Shown piece after piece: positions 1 through 11,538 of a stretch of 64,000 nt of DNA. Position 1 is the stretch's first letter. Each line of letters starts with the position of its first letter. Under the pieces are notes generated by a model, which was given only the letters and a program-made list of their open reading frames with translations, ran no database searches and had not been told where the DNA came from. The position numbers were made by a program, and so were the translations under genes. This DNA is from Apostichopus japonicus (taxonomy: Eukaryota; Echinodermata; Holothuroidea; Aspidochirotida; Stichopodidae): NCBI RefSeq assembly GCF_037975245.1, contig NC_092571.1, positions 2,582,501 to 2,646,500 on the forward strand, in the 5' to 3' direction.

Positions 1-192
1 CTAATAATACTATTGTGATACCAAGGGTATTGCACATAGGTAAGCTAATAATACTATTGTGATACCAAGGGTATTGCACATAGGTAAGCTAATAATACTA
101 TTGTGATACCAAGGGTATTGCACATAGGTAAGCTAATAATACTATTGTGATACCAAGGGTATTGCACATAGGTAAGCTAATAATACTATTGT
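1..192. repeat. 44-bp tandem satellite, truncated by left edge
   Basis: Four almost identical 44-bp units begin at 1, 45, 89 and 133, with a partial fifth from 177. Each ends in ATAGGTAAG, which resembles a 5' splice site. Looser relatives (GGTAAGCTTA followed by an AT-rich stretch) recur near 342 and 682. The array lies in an intron of the USP5-type gene and continues off the left edge. Confidence 0.95.
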
Positions 193-841
193 CATACAGT
201 GTGTAAGCTTATGTCCTTAAAGTTAATCAGTGCAGATGGCGGTTGACTGTGTAGGGTTGAAGACTGTTTCTCATCTGTTTCTCATCCATCCATCCATAGT
301 TTGTGTTTTGACAACTTACCAAGAAAGCTACAATATAACACTTTGGTAAGCTTATAAATTTGGCACACTGGCTGAATTTTCTGTGCTCAGAATGCTGAGC
401 AGAAGTTGATTATGTATTGAACATGGGCTAACCTTATTATCACAGCATATTGTTTTAGTTTGCTTTTTAAACTAACTAGTCAATGCTGACATGGAGGTAT
501 GTGGCAGCAGTCCTCAAACTCTTAGGCCCCACAACACAGACCCTTCTGTGAGGACCTGTACTCCTCAGAATCGATGCTCAGCATTTATGAGAGGTAAACT
601 TGGACTTTGGATGTGATGTTAGAAGAAATTTCACAATCAACCTTTGGGTCACACCCCATAGTTTGCATTCTGTCAGTGTATGGTAAGCTTATTAATGTGA
701 CACAATGACTGAGGTTATGGTATTGCACTTGGGTATTATGCAATGATCTTTGACAGAAAGGTCTTAGCTTGCCTGCTCCTACAATCTAAGTAAAAACAAA
801 AATTATTTCTGTCTTTTTGTTTTGATTCTCCCTTTCATTAG

Positions 842-3800
842 AACAAGCAGACTTGCCACCTTTCCTGATTACCTTACTATTCATTTCCGAAAATTCACTT
901 TAAGCGATGACTGGATTCCCCAAAAATTGGGTAAGAATGAATTGCTTATTATGAACCTCTGTAACAGCTTTTATAACTTTATGTCAAAGTAGAAGGCTAT
1001 TGAGAGGTTTTCATAAAAAATAAAAAAATTAATGTCTTGTGTGTTTGTTTGTTTTTGGGCATGAGTCAAAATCTGTAATAGTGCGTATCTTCAGTGAACA
1101 GACATGTCTTTTTCAAAAGGAGGTGAGATATTTTCATTCATTTTGTCGTTTATCAGAGTTATATGGTAGAGAGGGTTACACGATTGAACTTTCAATGTCA
1201 TCGATCTTCTGCATGTTTTGAAGTAAAGTGATAAACATAAAAACATTAAAACTTAAAAATCACTGTATGAGGAATAAGTGACAGATCTGTGTTTATTTGT
1301 TGTTTCTGTTCTTATTCCGTAATCATGTCTTCGTTAGATGTATCCATCGATGTACCTGATGAGCTTGACCTGACCGCATACAGAGGTCAAGGGTTACAAC
1401 CTGGAGAAAAGGAGTTACCTGAAGGAGGAGCAGATGCAGAACCAGGTATGAAATAGAAGGCAGTTGTTTGATGACAGCATCGTCAAATTGTCATAACTGT
1501 AACTTACTAAATGTTGTATCTAAATATTGTAGGGGGGGGGGGTGGGGCATGGGGGAGAATTGGCTTTAAAGAATAAGAACAGAATGGTTACCAAAACTCT
1601 TTTTTTTCTCTAACTTTTCTGCAATGAACCAGCAATACTCTGGTAAAGGAAGGTATCTTTTAAAGTGGGGGGAGGTAGAGGGGGGTAGTGGTGGGTGGGG
1701 AGAGGGGAGAGGGGGGAGGGAGGAGGGCATGAATGAGACGAGTTGGGTCATGTTTAGGATCCAACTCAGCGTTGATCAATGTCAGGCAGTGTCATGTCAT
1801 GGCTACTGGAGTTTCTGTTGTAATCCACGCATACATTTCTTTAATAACCATCCTCCATCGGGCCTTATCATCACCAGAACCCCAAATTAACGAAGCAATT
1901 GTCGAGCAGTTAATGAGCATGGGATTCCATCGAGAAGGCTGTCGCAAAGCAGTCTACTACACAAAGAACTTGGGCACTGAGGCGGCTATGAACTGGGTCT
2001 TGGAACACATGCAAGATCCCGGTAAGTGCTTTTATCAAAATAGATATTGTTTTTGATGTTTATTCTGTATTAGTTTAGGTGTGCAAGCAAGCATTGACAT
2101 ACAATGATTAAGTGCAACATTAATGACAGCAATAAAACCCTCCAATTATTACACAGATTGTAGTTTACATTTTACTAAACAACAGACTATTTTAATTTTC
2201 CAAATAGCCCAAGGGGAAGTTATAAAACAAGGGAATTAAAACATAGATTTTTGTTTGTGTAACTGATTCAAATTGAGGGATTTGCAAACACTGTAACGAC
2301 CTGGAACAGTACTCAGGTCAATGAATGACGTCACTAAGATGATCTTCAGATTGTAGCACACTGCTCAGTACAGAGCTGTGCGTGACTTTCATGTCAGCAT
2401 AACTGTTATTTTAGTTTAATTTAGGACGCAATGGTCATGACCTAACTAGATAAATAATGTCATTGCATTTCTTCATAATCTCACCATGTGTGAATGGAAT
2501 TTGACAACGTTTTTTCCTCCACATTGTCTTGTATTTCGTTCACCCAGCAAGCAAGCAAAATCCTAAAGGTATATGCAACGATAAAGTCGCATCTAGAACA
2601 GTAATGATTATAAACCGACCCCTTTAATGATTCTATTGATATTGCACATTTTCTAAAGAACAATCGACAAGTTTAAGCCGTAATTTTACAGCATTTCCCG
2701 ACATCGGATTGACTGTAGATAATAATTGTAGTAGTAAGGAAGTGAGGCATCCTTTTTACTATCCAGAGATGCCAATGGTCATTCGATAGTGTGGACCTAA
2801 CTGGGCTCAAAAGTGATGTCGTCATTTAGAAATCTGCTTCATATAGTGTTATATTGATTATGGAAATGAAATCCATGTAGATTCAGGTTTTGCTTTGTGG
2901 TTGGAGAGTGTAGGTGAAAGGGAGGCGGGGGGGTTACATTTTTTTGCCAAATTTATATTGGATGGGGTAACACTTTTCCCAATCTTCATTCCTCACAATG
3001 ATTTATGTGTGAGCCCTGTTTACAATAACAAGTCACTACCTTTGTTACACTAAATTACTGCAGATAACATATAACTTCCATCTTAAAGACGGGTCCAAAT
3101 AGCTTTCACTGTTTGTTACATATGTATGTTTGTGTTTAGTTGGTTAATTGTTATTATTATCTTTTTCTAAGTCATTATTTTGTTTTCTGTTGTCTTTAAA
3201 CCAAAATGTTCTCTTATAAACCCTTCGATTGTTTTGTTACATCTTTGTACACACTTGAAACCATCTCCATTAATGAACTTGCAACGGAAAGGAAATAATT
3301 TTGTTGTTAGGAATGAGCTAAAAAACATACAGCTGGTCAGTAGAGCTCTGAACATACCATTCTCAAGTCACAGACGGCAATTGCATTTCAACAAATTTTC
3401 TCTCTTTTTGCTAAAGTGGTCCCTGTTAGTCTTGTTAAATAGTTCCCACCTTTTATAATTCGTATTCCTGCCACAGATTTTTCGGAACCCTTGCAAGTCG
3501 GAAATTCTCAGAAGAAACAGAAGACTGAGCAGCCAATCAGTGAAGAGTCGTTAGTCATGATCCAAAGCATGGGATTCACCAAAGAGCAGGCCACAAAAGC
3601 CCTGAGAGCCACAGTAAGTATACTCGGGATCACCACCTGTATCTGACCCTACAAAGATGGATCAGTTTATCGTGGCTTCATCACTAGCCTGCATCTGATC
3701 CTGTCAAGTGGATTAAAGGCTAATAAATTAAAAGAGCAAGCCACAAAAGCCCTGAGAGTCACAGTTAGTTTACTTAGGACCACCACCTGTATCTGATCCT

Positions 3801-6800
3801 ACAAAGATGGATCAGTTTATCGTTGCTTCTTCGGTAGCCTGCATTTGATCCTGTGATGTGGATTAAAGGCTCATAAATAAAAAGAGCAGGCTACAAAACC
3901 CATGAGAGCCACAGTAAGTATACTCTGGATCACCACCTGTATCTGATCCTACAAAGATGGATCAGTTTATCGTTGCTTCTTCGGTAGCCTGCATTTGATC
4001 CTGTGATGTGGATTAAAGGCTCATAAATAAAAAGAGCAGGCTACAAAACCCATGAGAGCCACAGTAAGTATACTCTGGATCACCACCTGTATCTGATCCT
4101 ACAAAGATGGATCAGTTTATCGTTGCTTCATCGGTAGCCTGCATTTGATCCTGTGATGTGGATTAAAGGCTCATAAATTAAAAGAGCAGGCTACAAAACC
4201 CATGAGAGCCACAGTAAGTATACTCTGGATCACCACCTGTATCTGATCCTACAAAGATGGATCAGTTTATCGTTGCTTCATCGGTAGCCTGCATTTGATC
4301 CTGTGATGTGGATTAAAGGCTCATAAATAAAAAGAGCAGGCTACAAAACCCATGAGAGCCACAGTAAGTATACTCTGGATCACCACCTGTATCTGATCCT
4401 ACAAAGATGGATCAGGTTAGCATTGCTTTATCTGTGGCCTTGTTTCTGATCCTGCGGGATTGACCGAATTTTCATAAATTAAAAGATCAGGCTACAAAAG
4501 CCATGAGAGCCATTGTAAGTACTGTATGGATCACTGCCAGTATTTGATCCTCCAGGATGGATCAGTTTAGCATTGCTTTATCTGTAGCCTTGTTTCTGAT
4601 CCTGCGGGATTGACCAAGTTTTCATAAATTAAAAGATCAGTCTACAAAAGCCATGAGAGCCATTGTAAGTACTGTATGGATCACTGCCAGTATTTGATCC
4701 TCCAAGATGGAGCAGTTTAGCATTGCTTTATTTGTGTCTTGTCTCTGATCCTGCGGATGAGACTGAAGGTTCATAAATTAAAAAATCAAAAGCCCTGAGA
4801 GGCGCTATAAGTTCTGTATGGATCACTGCCAGTATTTGATCCTCTAAGATGGATTGGATGTTAATTAATTCAACAAAAGGGAAGAAAGTAGTTCATGTTG
4901 GGATTTGTTTCCACTGTTGGCTATCATAGCAAATGAATGTGATATATCAGAAACTATCTATCAGTGGGTATCTGATCCCATTAGAAGAATAGTATGTTCA
5001 GGAACCCTCATAAAGAGTAAAAAACGAACCATTCATGTTGAAATTATACCCTGGATGTGTCCATTTGCAATGGCCCATTTCTTTACTGACCGGTACCCCT
5101 CGCACAGTAACAGTCACGAGTGACCAGCCAAACTAGATAGATCGGTTGGCTTGGAAGAGCACAGGACTTGAAATCCAGAAGTCACTGGTTTCAATTTCAT
5201 TTTCATGAAAGATTTATTCCGCTCTCGTTAAATTTATTTACTACATCATAGTCAGTATTCTATTTTACCTCATTTATTCATAAAATGAATTGTTGATGTT
5301 GTTTACTATCACAGGACAACAACGTGGAGAGAGCTGTTGAATGGATCTTTAGCCACATGGATGAACTTGACTCTGACCCAATGGACACAGGTGAAGCTGC
5401 TGCCTCAACCAGTCAACAATCCACTTGCCGAGATGGCAGCGGAAGTAAGGAAACAAAGTCTGCGGCAACATGTTGCCCATTAGTCTGTAAATTACTGCAA
5501 CTTATCCACCTCCATAGTCGACATTTGATCTTCATTTTTGCACATTTTTTGTTCATTTTAGGACTGGAATGTAGATGTCATTTATGACACCTGTAAACAT
5601 CACAATTATTTTGGTACTTTGTGTAATGCAATTACTATGTAAATGTTAACATTAACCATTTGAGTATTTCTAAAAGGCAAAAATGCAAACAAGTGCTTGT
5701 GGTTGGTGAGTAACATAAACTCAGTGAAATAGAAATATAGAGCTAGTCTATTGCAGTTAGCACAGAGAATCAAACCCAGCCATCATCAATGGTCTATGTC
5801 AAGGGTTCTCAATAGGTAACCTGTGCGCCAAATTTGGCTTGTGAAAGATTTTGATTTTAAAGTAAATCTGTCCTTAATATTGCACCAATAGGTTGTTTGA
5901 ACCTTTAAAGCGTTTAGGCTTGAGCACCTTACTGGCCTATCCTGCACATTGCTCAATCCAGGAAAAGTGACCATTTGTTTCTGTTGGGCCCTTTGCTCTA
6001 ACCCCAGTTTTTTATTTCTGGCCCTGGTGAGAAATTAATTTAGACCCACTCTGGTCTATGTTATATAGTATTAATTTAGACCCACTCTGGTCTATGTTAT
6101 AGTATTAATTTAGACCCACTCTGGTCTGTTATAGAGTCTTAATTTAGACCCACTCTGGTCTATGTTATAGAGTCAACTGTGATGAACCATTTCCCATGCA
6201 GCCAAGGAAACTCCTATTCGATTTCGGAGATATCACAATTTTAATATCCCTTCACACACAAGACTGAAGCCACATATCGTTTAATCTTTAATTGCTTCCT
6301 CCATTTGTTATGGCGTTTATATCCTGTAATGAAGATTGGGTTCTTCAAATGCTGAAATTAAAATATTGAACCTCTTTAACATGACTCAATGATAGCAATA
6401 GGATTGAACACTGTTTATATTCACCTTGAAAATATTAAAAGCAAAATGGCAGACCAAGACAGGACCTCTTAACTAGGAAACTCCTAAACCGAGCATAAAA
6501 TTTCTGAGCCGGTTGGAAGGGGGGGGGGATTGTATTATATATTAAAGGCAAAAATAAGTTTGCCTTTCCTTCCATGTCACAAGAATTTTTTTTAAATTGT
6601 TCCAAAATGCTATTATTTTTAATAAATGTCAAGATTTAGCAGACAGGTAGCTACCAACATATAGTGGATGTAACCGGCTGAGATACATGGTTGAATATAG
6701 TCGCGGTTATTAACCGTTGGGTTGAATTACAAACTAATCGCAACCAGTTTGGACAAGCTAAGCTTTACCCAGAACATTTGCACAAGCGAAAGCTGGAATG

Positions 6801-9800
6801 AATCTGAATGGAGAGTGGAGGGATGCTTTGACAGACAACCAGTTCTTTCAGTTAATTTGTAAACTTGGCTAGATTCTCATTACTGTAATTACTAATAGAG
6901 CTGTTATAGGACAGACCGGGAAGTCCGGGATTAATTTTGTTTTTTCTTCTTTTGTTTTCTCAGAATACAAACTTGTGGCTTTCATAAGTCACATGGGAAC
7001 CTCAACTAGCTGTGGTCATTATGTCTGCCATATACTAAAGGAAGGAAGGTAGGTTAGCCTGCACGCATGGAGATGACAGTCATGCTAACAACGCTTGCAA
7101 TGCGGTTTGATTTATCACAATAGATAGTGACACACTATGCATACGGGTGAAACCAAAAGGGCTACTCAGTTTAAAGTGGCCATGACACGAAAATTTCAAA
7201 GTCCTATATTTTTGGGATCCATCAAAGAATGTTCTCTAGAACATGTATCAACCAATCTGCCAGTTTAAAACTTGATTTTTCAAGTCGAAAATTGAGAATG
7301 AATTTACCCTTTTCGGCGTTTGAAACTTTGTTTACTCGAAAATTTTCCGATTCGCATGACGTCATGTGACGTCACGTTTTGAACACATTTGTTGTCGCTG
7401 CTTTACGATCCTCCGAACATACCATTCACGTACACAGTAGACAAGTACACATACCACTAGTAGTTACTAAACAAAACACCGATCACAAGTGCGATATCAA
7501 ATCAAAATTTCCTGTGAAATGGCGGATTCAGAACCAATTGCGGCAACCGAAGTTCAAAGTGATAATGGTTCTTCACTAGGCAGTGAAATTGGGCTATAAT
7601 TAGAGTGCCCTTTATCATATTCGAAGCAGAGAGTGAAGGCGATGATCATTCCAATATTGAACCGAACGTTGAGGGTGGAGCGGAGGTGTTAGAACCGTAT
7701 CAGTTCGAGCCTGTTAAACGAGCCGAAATTGAAGCTCCACAACATATCGAAGAAGACATCCGTTCGAAACCATTGCAAGGAACATACAACGTGGTAAGAA
7801 TTTATTAACGAAGCATTTAAAAACAAAATCCAGTCCATTTTGTGCATGTGTTGTTGGAATTCGCGGAACACCCTAAACCGTATTGTGCGTTGTGTTGCGG
7901 TAACTTACAACCCATATGTAGAGTGTGTAGTACTAGTAGGGTTGGTTGCATACTGAAAGTTTGGCTCGGGGATGTAAGTTGCATTATGCAGCCATGCTAG
8001 GTAGGCATATGTGTTATTTCATACTCATTATTACTTGGCTAGTACTTTGGCCTGGAGTTTTGCAAATCAATTTTCTGAAACAAAAGAATGTTTCATGATA
8101 CACGGAAGGTGTAAAATCACAACAAATGTAATCATAACTGTACATTGTATGCCTGCTTGTTATTGTGGACATCATGGCCAACATTAATACATTTTGAACT
8201 TTCATAAATTTTTTCCCAGGCAGTACAGATACATAGCCTATGGTCAACAGGTTCAATCATACTTGGGGTTCCTAGCAAGACACGTCAGGGTTGTGCTACC
8301 ATCATGTGCAGTCCAAAGTTTCAGAAGTGATTTTCCAGCCAATGGTCATTACACTGGATTCAAGTTGCCAGGAGAAAACTCATTGTATAGGAAGCCTTGG
8401 TTGAGAAATTCCTCCAGAAACACCTTTTCTAAACTACGATTGTGTTGGATTATCAATCCGTCAGGGTTCCCTCAGTGTTGATATATTGAAATTCAAGACT
8501 TTTAATTCAGGATGAAAAGGTTATTTTCCAGACCCAACATCAACAATGAAAGAAAAGGCATGTTTTGAAGCATTTGGACACAAGTATTGGCGTGACCGTG
8601 ATGTCATATAATATGTGCATAAGGGAACGGGCATTGACCTTTTTAGGGGCATTTACCTCCCAGACGTTTGATTCGTACCTTTAATCTGGAAGCCAAAATA
8701 TCCATATCACCAATGATATTTGACAGAAAAGTCATAATAAAGACCAATGGAGGCAGCAGAACTCTTGAATGTTTAGACTTTGTTTCTTCAGCAGCAGTTG
8801 GTTTGTTTTGTAGTCTTTCTTCAAAAACTCAGCAGTACACCCTGTTAATGGTCTTCGATTGTTTTAATGCGTGTGATGCTGTGTTTCACATTGCCCATCA
8901 GTGTTGTACGTGTCGTCGTGCTTGTAAAACATTTTTGCATGTGAGTTACTTCGTGCAGTGTTTCTTGGTTTAAATAACCCTTTATTGTATTTGCTTCTGG
9001 ATTATTCTAATTAATTTGTCACAACAACGATTGATAGCGATGGACATGCAACTGCTTTGTAGGCTTAAAGCCAAAAAATTCATGTAAGTTGTTTTCTTTT
9101 AACCTCCTTTGATATCACAAATTACATTAGTGTAATTTAAGAATGATAATGTTTATGGAAAGTACAGTTTTACTTTTTTGTCATATAATACAATGATTGT
9201 TGTTAATGTTAGTTCAGATTGTCCAGAATCACTGTCTAGAACTGATATTGAATAAATTTTGTTCAATGATTTAACACTTGAACTATGTTGTGTGAATTTT
9301 TGGCTCTGTGACTTTAAAATAAATCGCTTTGAGATTTAATTAAACACCCTTTGGAATAAAATCTTTTTACCTACCTAGTATTTTGACCCATCCCCATTAC
9401 CCCCACTCCCTCCACAACATAAAAAATGGTTTTCCTGGAATAGGAATAAGAAATTATTGCTATAACTAACTGATCCAGCATATTCCAGAAATAAATTGGG
9501 GCACTGAGATTTGTTCACAAGAAGATGTAACCCATCGCTTCTGAAGCTAACCTCATAGCTTATTAGTATACAATAGAGCAATGAAGGGGGTGTTAATTTA
9601 GATGATACAGTAAAATCTCTTCGTCTATTGCGACTTCAGTGTAGTAACGCTAATACTATAGTACTACTAGTGCTCAGCGCGCTACCTCCTAAGGATCGCC
9701 ACTTGCCCCATTGGAGGTTTCCTGTTCCCCGATCTGGTCTTCAGAGTAGTTTTTTGTGGATTACTTGACAGAAGAATGACTCTTTTATGTCGAACCGTTA

Positions 9801-10895
9801 AAGTCCATTTGTTTTATTTCATAACAAAAAGGAGGGATCGTAGTATGCTTCCGTGAAGTGTTCGCTTCATTCGGAGCTGCATACTGGCTAGGCCCAGTGA
9901 AATCGGCGCTGGTGTTGTGCACTAACTTGGTTATAATCGCCGTGTTTTTTTCGTCCTTCAGCCATGGATGAAGGCTAATTGCATGGGTAATGATATTTAT
10001 GCAGCCCCCAACAACACAACGGACCGGCATTTCTCTCGGATAGTTTACAACAGTTGTAAAAAAAACTTGAAATTACTAACGATATAGCGTAATACAGTGG
10101 TTGTTCTATCAGTGTAAATGTGCGTGTACTGTATATGGAACGGTATGATCGTCGCGCATCCGATACATGCCTGGGCTTTGCACGTGTGTTCCTAACATGA
10201 CGTCATCATTGTCTTGTTGTGAAATCGCATTCTCAGATATCTATTTTCGAATGCGAATATTAAAACGTTAATTACTAATTAGTCCTTGAGGTTTTCAAGG
10301 TGTTGAAGATAGTTTTGAACATAGATTTTCTCATAGATTCAGAGGAAGTTACTCTCGATGAGTTGGATTTTTCGTGTCATGGCCTCTTTAAATTCAGTGT
10401 GCAGTTTCTTGTAAGACAAATGGTGTAGTAGTAGTAGTAGTAGTAGCAGTAGCAGTAGCAGTAGCAGTAGTAGTAGTATTATCATCATTGTTATTGTTAT
10501 TATATGTGGTTTTTCAACATCTGGGGCAAGGATTTTTCATATTTTATTATTCAATTTGTATAAAAATGGTATTGAGAGTGTGACAACATGAATAAATCTT
10601 AAATCACATCTCAAATGAAAGATACATGCAAATAATTCATTCTTGGTGTACTGCAAAGCATTGAAATAACTCCATGCCAGCATTCTGTGATTATTTTGGA
10701 AGTAATCCCAACTGACACTTTGTTACAACTTTGCATGTCTAGCTGTAGTTCTGCTTTGTAGCGAGTAACTTCTTGTAAGTTTTGTTTAAATCTTGTTTTT
10801 CTCGCAGATGGGTGATTTATAATGACAGGAAGGTAGCACAGTCGGAGAAACCACCCAGAGACCTCGGATATCTGTATTTTTATCGACGGGTGTAA
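842..10895 (+). CDS. USP5: ubiquitin carboxyl-terminal hydrolase 5/13, 3' part (7 exons)
   Basis: Cysteine protease that disassembles unanchored polyubiquitin in cytosol and nucleus. Exons read here: 842-930, 1338-1445, 1878-2021, 3477-3613, 5315-5444, 6964-7048 and 10808-10895, with GT/AG borders and phases that join without a shift (259 residues, then TAA). The order matches the family C-terminus: FPDYL and [12 protein letters not shown] of the catalytic fold, an acidic linker ([10 protein letters not shown]), UBA1, UBA2, the histidine box GHYVCHI, and the closing WVIYNDRKV and GYLYFYRRV. The zinc-finger UBP domain and catalytic Cys box lie upstream, outside the window. Vertebrates split this gene into USP5 and USP13; the segment alone cannot separate them, and an invertebrate single-copy orthologue is likely. 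Names rest on remembered family sequence, not a search. Confidence 0.93.
1532..1729. repeat. G-rich intronic tracts
   Basis: Two guanine-rich stretches, about 1532-1557 and 1665-1729, with many runs of three or more G, sit in the intron just before the UBA1 exon. They could form G-quadruplexes in DNA or pre-mRNA. No coding role is supported. Confidence 0.7.
1878..2021 (+). CDS. USP5: USP5 exon encoding UBA1 domain
   Basis: This phase 1-1 exon of 144 bases encodes a ubiquitin-associated three-helix domain. It opens [14 protein letters not shown] (the MGF loop contacts ubiquitin) and continues GCRKAVYYT and [11 protein letters not shown]. The exon is flanked by CACCAG and GTAAGT. In USP5 the UBA pair binds the inner ubiquitins of a chain. 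A long purine-rich tract lies about 150 bases upstream in the preceding intron. Confidence 0.93.
2022..3476. other. USP5 intron, no feature recognised
   Basis: This 1455-base intron lies between the UBA1 and first UBA2 exons. It is AT-rich, with a short G run near 2930. I see no exon, RNA gene or clear transposon end in it. Confidence 0.6.
3477..5444 (+). CDS. USP5: USP5 exons encoding UBA2 domain
   Basis: Two exons, 3477-3613 and 5315-5444, make the second UBA domain. The first ends [20 protein letters not shown] and the second opens [18 protein letters not shown], with a phase-0 junction inside the domain. The second exon continues into a Ser/Thr-rich linker before the catalytic-His exon. 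The intron between them holds the 150-bp array copied from the first exon's own donor junction. Confidence 0.93.
3577..4850 (+). repeat. 150-bp tandem array copied from a USP5 exon/donor junction
   Basis: About nine units with a near-constant 150-bp period. The exon core C(C/A)TGAGAG begins at 3601 (the true exon), 3751, 3901, 4051, 4201, 4351, 4502, 4652 and 4793. Each unit carries the last roughly 35 bases of the exon, a 5' splice site (ACA|GTAAGTA in most copies) and about 110 bases of intron containing GATCCTACAAAGATGGATCA. The middle copies are almost identical and the last three have diverged. The first unit overlaps the real exon end, so the array grew from it. Confidence 0.95.
5445..6963. 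other. USP5 intron with short tandem repeats
   Basis: A 1.5-kb intron between the UBA2 and catalytic-His exons. It holds the roughly 37-bp repeat at 6033-6173 and a G run near 6522. Nothing else was recognised. Confidence 0.6.
6033..6173. repeat. about 37-bp tandem repeat, four copies
   Basis: The motif AATTTAGACCCACTCTGG followed by TCTATGTTATA occurs four times in a row with small indels. It is intronic and has no coding potential. Confidence 0.9.
6964..10895 (+). CDS. USP5: USP5 last two exons: catalytic His box and C-terminus
   Basis: Exon 6964-7048 encodes [14 protein letters not shown], then CGHYVCHI with the catalytic histidine, and KEGR. Exon 10808-10895 completes [16 protein letters not shown], where the Asn/Asp pair polarises the His, and ends GYLYFYRRV followed by TAA at 10893-10895. 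The 3.76-kb intron between them is mostly one transposon (7171-10391). Confidence 0.93.
7357..7374. promoter_or_regulatory. two CRE-like palindromes near left transposon end
   Basis: TGACGTCA occurs at 7357-7364 and 7367-7374, about 150 bases before the first ATG (7519) of the plus-strand frame. This is the consensus of CREB/ATF sites. That it drives transcription of the element is an inference. Confidence 0.5.
7519..8481 (+). pseudogene. P2X7 C-terminal (ballast)-like domain gene in transposon, decayed
   Basis: A first exon starts at ATG 7519 ([12 protein letters not shown]) but meets a stop at 7597. The frame then shifts, and 7605-7793 encodes an acidic stretch ending [12 protein letters not shown] before a GTAAGA donor. 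A second exon from 8220, after TTTCCCAG, encodes [24 protein letters not shown] and HYTGFKLPG. This is the pattern of the cysteine-rich zinc-coordinating tail of P2X7 receptors, which also occurs in standalone invertebrate proteins. The cysteine-rich first half of the domain is not clearly present; a C-rich stretch near 7890-7940 may be its remnant. No P2X channel domain is present. Confidence 0.65.
9785..10030 (-). pseudogene. THAP-like zinc-finger N-terminus in transposon, decayed
   Basis: On the minus strand an ORF starts [10 protein letters not shown], matching the start and first two zinc cysteines of a THAP finger. It continues with LHPWLKDE and TGPSQY, as expected for the family. The second zinc pair (C-x2-H) is missing: the position reads AAPNEANTS. 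The frame stops after 81 residues. THAP fingers bind DNA in P-element, Kolobok and host proteins. This start faces inward from the right transposon end, about 360 bases in. I could not recognise a transposase core in the rest of the element. Confidence 0.6.
10198..10205. promoter_or_regulatory. CRE-like palindrome near right transposon end
   Basis: TGACGTCA lies about 170 bases before the minus-strand THAP-like ATG. It mirrors the pair at the left end. The regulatory role is inferred. Confidence 0.45.
10425..10479. repeat. GTA/GCA trinucleotide microsatellite
   Basis: About 18 units of GTA interrupted by GCA, just outside the right end of the transposon, in the last USP5 intron. Confidence 0.9.
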
Positions 10896-11532
10896 CAAGC
10901 TGTACAATCCATTGCTTTCTGGGAAGGACAACTCCTGGCTGGGAATTTCAGCTGCTTTATACGAGACAGCAGATGGAAAGGTAGAGCCATAGATTATCAA
11001 AACGATGTCATTTTGCCCATCGGTAGTTTCATTGGGACAGTTTGCAAAAGGAGGTCGCTTTTGTTCAAACATTTAAGTCGTGGTAGGAAGCTTATGGTCC
11101 GGCAATAGATGGCTTAGTGTAACAGTCCCTTTTCTTAGGAAGCTTTATCTCCCTGACACTCATCCATTCCACTCCTCCTCATTTCACAATTTTAAAGAGA
11201 AAAATAGCGTCAGTTTTTAGGAAACGTATTCAGTTATTTAGCAGGGTGCCTTCGGGGTTATTTTTCTTTATATACTGTATATACTGTGGCACTGTTCAAT
11301 TCGAGGCTTAGGAGATCAATGTAAAGAGAAAAAGCAGGCTTATTTTATCCATTAGATGTTTTCCCAAATTACAGTTTAAGTCTCATCTTTGGAGAACTTA
11401 CAAAACCCTGCTTTCTCTAAGACAATCATCAGCCTAACTCAGGTTTCAGGGGGCCCTGGTTTAAGAGTGAGAACTGGGGCCCTTCACTCGTGCTTCATCA
11501 AAACAAATCCAAAGTGTAAAGAAAAACAAAAA

Positions 11533-11538
11533 AATAAA
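11533..11538 (+). terminator. candidate USP5 polyadenylation signal
   Basis: AATAAA about 640 bases after the USP5 stop, the first on the plus strand after it. Actual use is unproven. Confidence 0.4.

Larger units (their letters stand above)
7171..10391. mobile_element. TTAA-flanked DNA transposon, Kolobok-like, 3.2 kb
   Basis: The element is bounded by TTAA at 7171-7174 and 10388-10391. Just inside are terminal inverted repeats: left AGTGGCCATGACACGAAAA, right (reverse complement) AGAGGCCATGACACGAAAA, differing at one position. TTAA target sites are typical of piggyBac and Kolobok. A THAP-like ORF on the minus strand favours Kolobok, whose proteins carry THAP domains; I infer this without a match. 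A P2X7-tail-like reading frame runs on the plus strand from the left. Both frames are broken, so the copy is probably inactive. It fills most of the last USP5 intron. Confidence 0.8.

Noticed and set aside
1-192. CRISPR-like direct repeats
   Set aside because: The units are contiguous without unique spacers and sit in a eukaryotic intron.
8668-8973. 101-residue plus-strand frame inside the TTAA transposon
   Set aside because: Considered as a transposase part. Neither strand gives recognisable catalytic motifs.
10611-11072. 153-residue minus-strand frame
   Set aside because: It overlaps the last USP5 exon on the opposite strand, has no recognisable domain and is best explained as a shadow.
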